A stretch of DNA of 8,008 nt from assembly GCA_030622395.1 (NCBI GenBank), contig JAUXGF010000115.1:1-8008 (forward strand), read 5' to 3'. The notes beneath the pieces are model-generated. The model saw nothing but the letters and a program-made list of their open reading frames with translations, was not told where the DNA came from and did not search any database. Positions 7,001 to 8,008 of the stretch are shown here, piece after piece (positions within the stretch are counted from its first letter, which is position 1; the number at the start of each line of letters is the position of its first letter). The position numbers and the translations under genes are program-made. The DNA is from Calditrichaceae bacterium. Lineage in GTDB: Bacteria > Calditrichota > Calditrichia > Calditrichales > Calditrichaceae.

Positions 7001-7518
7001 GGATTAATATTATCAAGCCAAAGCACCATTAATTCTTCTAATAGAATATGGCGGTTGGGCATTCCTTCACTTTTGCCTTTTAGATAATCGCTTGCAGATT
7101 CCTGTCCATTATGTACTGAATTTGTAGGAAATGATTGAGCAAATTCAACTAATAAATTATCCAATTTATCCGGTCCAAATTCATTTATCAGAAATTGCTC
7201 CATCCTTGAAAAGAGCCGGGGATTGATATCTTTACGATACGATTCAATAACAAAGTGCATGATCTCATCAAGTAAGCCCATAGCGTTCAGTTCGCCTGCG
7301 CGGATTGTATCTTCGGGGCGCTTCTTTAATTTCCGGCGTTTATTGATTTGATCGGCTAATCGGCGCGAAGCTATAAAATCGGCAAAAATAATCTGCCCTT
7401 TGATGGAAAACAATGTATCGTTAAATTTATATCTATCGCGGGATTTTTTGGAAATATGAAACTCAAAAGAGGGAGATTCTATTGGGGATGAAATTTTGTT
7501 TAACTTTTTATTTATCAC
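4018..7518 (-). CDS. Large GH13 (alpha-amylase superfamily) glycosidase or transglycosidase
   Basis: This 1166-residue protein has a GH13 (beta/alpha)8 catalytic barrel at about residues 334-740. Conserved region I is DMVPNH (410-415). Region II is IIRFDAAM with nucleophile D530, and region III is LLLAEAFW with acid/base E595. Region IV is FMNNPDEE with stabiliser D656; the usual His before that Asp is Pro here. GLWLIGLWERS marks the barrel entry and MPGLPMFGHGQIEGF the seventh-eighth strand region. GH13 enzymes act on alpha-glucans or related alpha-glucosides; the exact substrate cannot be read from the sequence. About 330 mostly helical residues precede the barrel, and about 420 residues follow it, of which only the first part looks like a beta-rich tail domain. 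No signal peptide is seen, suggesting a cytoplasmic enzyme. A hydrophobic stretch at 1111-1127 could be a buried or membrane helix. The start is GTG 7518, with AAAAGGG about 8 nt upstream. Family is firm, specificity unknown. Confidence 0.9.
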   Translation of the reverse strand: MINKKLNKISSPIESPSFEFHISKKSRDRYKFNDTLFSIKGQIIFADFIASRRLADQINKRRKLKKRPEDTIRAGELNAMGLLDEIMHFVIESYRKDINPRLFSRMEQFLINEFGPDKLDNLLVEFAQSFPTNSVHNGQESASDYLKGKSEGMPNRHILLEELMVLWLDNINPAYKPIKELVNDAELKKQTIYDPLFKKLNNFFKDEPFYGPEKLPLLEMLLIPAKKYPYSITAQLEFIRIKWGILLSSFLSRILISMDFIKEEEKMRFDAGLFGPGPTEVIHFYEDYEPEQFSADLDWMPCLVLIAKSVYVWLDQLSKQYQRSITRLDQIPDEELDRLASAGFSGLWLIGLWERSRASQKIKQICGNPEAAASAYSLKDYVIARDLGGEEACHNLKERAWKRGVRLASDMVPNHMAIDSNWVINHPDWFIQSPHPPFPSYSFNGQDLSDDERVGIFIEDGYWNKTDAAVVFKRLDRYSGNVRYIYHGNDGTSMPWNDTAQLNYLMPQLRESIIQTILHVARQFPIIRFDAAMTLAKKHYQRLWFPQPGGGGDIPSRAEHALTKQRFDELFPVEFWREVVDRVKQEAPDTLLLAEAFWMMEGYFVRTLGMHRVYNSAFMNMLKNEENGKYRESIKNVLEFNPQILKRYVNFMNNPDEETAIAQFGKDDKYFGVCVMMCTMPGLPMFGHGQIEGFNEKYGMEYRRAYWDEQADEWLVRRHERQIYPLLRKRYIFSGVENFLFYDFNNADGGINENVFSYSNCFGSERSLVIYHNKYSQASGWINHSLSYKNQDDKLVGMKLADGLKLDQSENQFVIFRDYISGLEYIRSSGEIGKAGLYLEIGAFKYHVFLDFREVRHTAGFPYADIERYLNGRGAPSIEEALKEFIYKPVLDAFQEAANPGSLRWLSGGWQDNTINKDVLDTFNVKLTALLNTTAGFENLTLISKDEINELKDLYSAGLKLTGIRSLPLKGAGNILKSVEKDIRNYLPLAVSEKLDNRRILLALPFLKGLSLLYAQRQDYQNNTYFIDDRMLDKALVRNFGNLGAKEAEALQEALLLKILIIFKDGLKIDKKSPARPYFEQLFSNSDVQKYIRINRFQNELYFNKEKFKDLLFWLFILTLLNIVIQGDKKKTMPASQINNAYRSLQTYLQDAEKAGYQADKFLLIV

Positions 7519-7575
7519 TTTTATGACCCTTTTCCATAGATTGAATACAAAGGTTTGTTTCTTTCCTGAAAAAAC

Positions 7576-7604
7576 AAATTAAATTAGAATCGCGTATATT
7601 GCAA
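7576..7604 (-). promoter_or_regulatory. Possible sigma70-like promoter of the GH13 gene
   Basis: Read on the minus strand, TTGCAA (7604-7599) is followed after 17 nt by TAATTT (7581-7576), about 57 nt before the GTG start. The hexamers are imperfect and the region is so AT-rich that chance matches are likely. If the organism belongs to Bacteroidota, its promoter consensus differs and this call would be less credible. Confidence 0.25.
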
Positions 7605-7657
7605 AAATTGTTTTATTTAATTTATTTTTTGTAAATTAATGCTAAGCGGGTGAGGAG

Positions 7658-7697
7658 TTGAATTATTGAATTGATGAATTGCTGAATTAATGGATTG
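7658..7697. repeat. Five degenerate 8-nt tandem repeats (NTGAATTR type)
   Basis: The units are TTGAATTA, TTGAATTG, ATGAATTG, CTGAATTA and ATGGATTG, directly abutting. They lie about 140 nt upstream of the GH13 start and about 260 nt upstream of the divergent gene. Such short AT-rich arrays can arise by replication slippage; a binding role is possible but not indicated by anything else here. Confidence 0.6.
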
Positions 7698-7770
7698 GAG
7701 AAGAATTGGAGTAATGCATGCCCCAGCATTATTGCATTCCGAATATCAGGGTGCTACAGAATACTCAAAA

Positions 7771-7867
7771 TGTCAGTTCGAACAGAGTGTCCCGAGAATC
7801 GGGATATAACGTCAATAATAACGATATCCCGACGATTCGGGATCGTTAAAAGATCCTCGAAATGACA
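7771..7867. repeat. 97-nt intergenic inverted-repeat element (REP/MITE-like)
   Basis: TGTCAGTTCGA (7771-7781) and TCGAAATGACA (7857-7867) are inverted with one mismatch in 11. Inside are two hairpins: TCCCGA-GAA-TCGGGA (7790-7804), and ATCCCGA-CGAT-TCGGGAT (7826-7843), with outer arms AACGAT/ATCGTT (7820-7825 and 7842-7847). The element is non-coding and lies upstream of the plus-strand gene at 7957. It resembles dispersed palindromic elements with TGTCA...TGACA ends that I associate with FCB genomes; only one copy is in the window, so dispersal is not shown here. Confidence 0.6.
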
Positions 7868-7956
7868 GGAGAAACACTAGAGCAACAGCCTGATATTTGG
7901 GATTCTTCATATAGGCTGATCCGATACTATATTTTAAAAACGGAGCATAAATTTCG

Positions 7957-8008
7957 ATGAATAAATTAGCGCCTTTATTTGTTATTATAGCAGCCAGCTT
8001 GTGGGGAG
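7957..8008 (+). CDS. Partial N-terminus of a membrane protein, probably DMT/EamA-family transporter
   Basis: ATG 7957 opens a frame that runs off the window after 17 residues: MNKLAPLFVIIAASLWG. A short basic start followed by a hydrophobic segment ending in SLWG is characteristic of the first membrane helix of DMT/EamA permeases, which export or import small metabolites across the inner membrane. GGAG at 7942-7945 is an acceptable ribosome binding site, 11 nt from the start. Only the first helix is visible, so another membrane protein or even a signal peptide cannot be excluded, and the substrate is unknown. Confidence 0.5.
   Translation, partial: MNKLAPLFVIIAASLWG

Larger units (their letters stand above)
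7519..7956. other. Divergent regulatory and repeat-bearing intergenic region
   Basis: This 438-nt region lies between the starts of the GH13 gene (minus) and the membrane-protein gene (plus). It holds an AT-rich block (about 7560-7640) with a possible GH13 promoter, a run of five degenerate 8-nt repeats, a short hairpin (AATGC 7713-7717 with GCATT 7726-7730), and a 97-nt inverted-repeat element at 7771-7867. No coding frame of note was seen in it. The stretch 7868-7956 must contain the plus-strand promoter, but I could not pick a convincing one. Confidence 0.6.

Noticed and set aside
1..8008. CRISPR array, tRNA or rRNA genes
   Set aside because: No regularly spaced direct repeats of suitable length and no tRNA- or rRNA-like sequence were seen on either strand.

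Overview
The window most likely comes from a bacterium of the Fibrobacteres-Chlorobi-Bacteroidetes (FCB) side of the tree, for example an Ignavibacteria-, Calditrichota- or Bacteroidota-like lineage, possibly from a metagenome. This is an inference from moderate to low GC, the style of the intergenic palindromic repeats, the GIY-YIG/repeat insertion and the long GH13 protein. No rRNA or marker gene confirms it.

Left part, plus strand (1-3640): the tail of a type I restriction-modification locus. It opens with a fragment of a Bro-N-domain paralogue (1-108). An intact Bro-N/antirepressor-like gene follows (101-943), and 2 nt later hsdR, the restriction and translocation subunit (946-3640). hsdR is in three reading-frame pieces: the PD-(D/E)XK nuclease (946 to about 1431), the two RecA-like motor domains (about 1431-3062) and the C-terminal domain (about 3059-3640). 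Adding one base near 1431 and one A in the A-run at 3053-3059 gives a single 898-residue HsdR with all expected motifs. The second break lies exactly on an in-phase A AAA AAA heptamer followed by TAA, so -1 ribosomal slippage could bridge it. The first break has no such signal.

The most striking feature is inside hsdR. An AT-rich, complete GIY-YIG nuclease domain of about 88 residues is inserted in frame between the helicase Walker A and DECH motifs. It is bounded by short inverted palindromic repeats of the TTCGACAAGCTCAG type. A further solitary copy of the same repeat lies in frame about 200 nt upstream in the same gene. This looks like a small REP-like or homing-nuclease mobile unit that entered a restriction enzyme gene without closing the reading frame.

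Middle (3641-4017): a convergent intergenic region with no convincing gene, a weak attC-like imperfect palindrome and a weak terminator-like hairpin.

Right part, minus strand (7518-4018): a 1166-residue GH13 (alpha-amylase superfamily) protein with its catalytic triad in place, a long N-terminal extension and a long C-terminal extension. It starts at GTG. Its upstream region (7519-7956) holds an AT-rich putative promoter, five 8-nt degenerate tandem repeats and a 97-nt inverted-repeat element. The divergent gene beginning at 7957 is the N-terminus of a membrane protein, probably a DMT/EamA-type transporter, cut off by the window end.

The restriction locus and the carbohydrate and transport genes look functionally unrelated. 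The upstream hsdM and hsdS partners expected for the restriction system would lie outside the window to the left.
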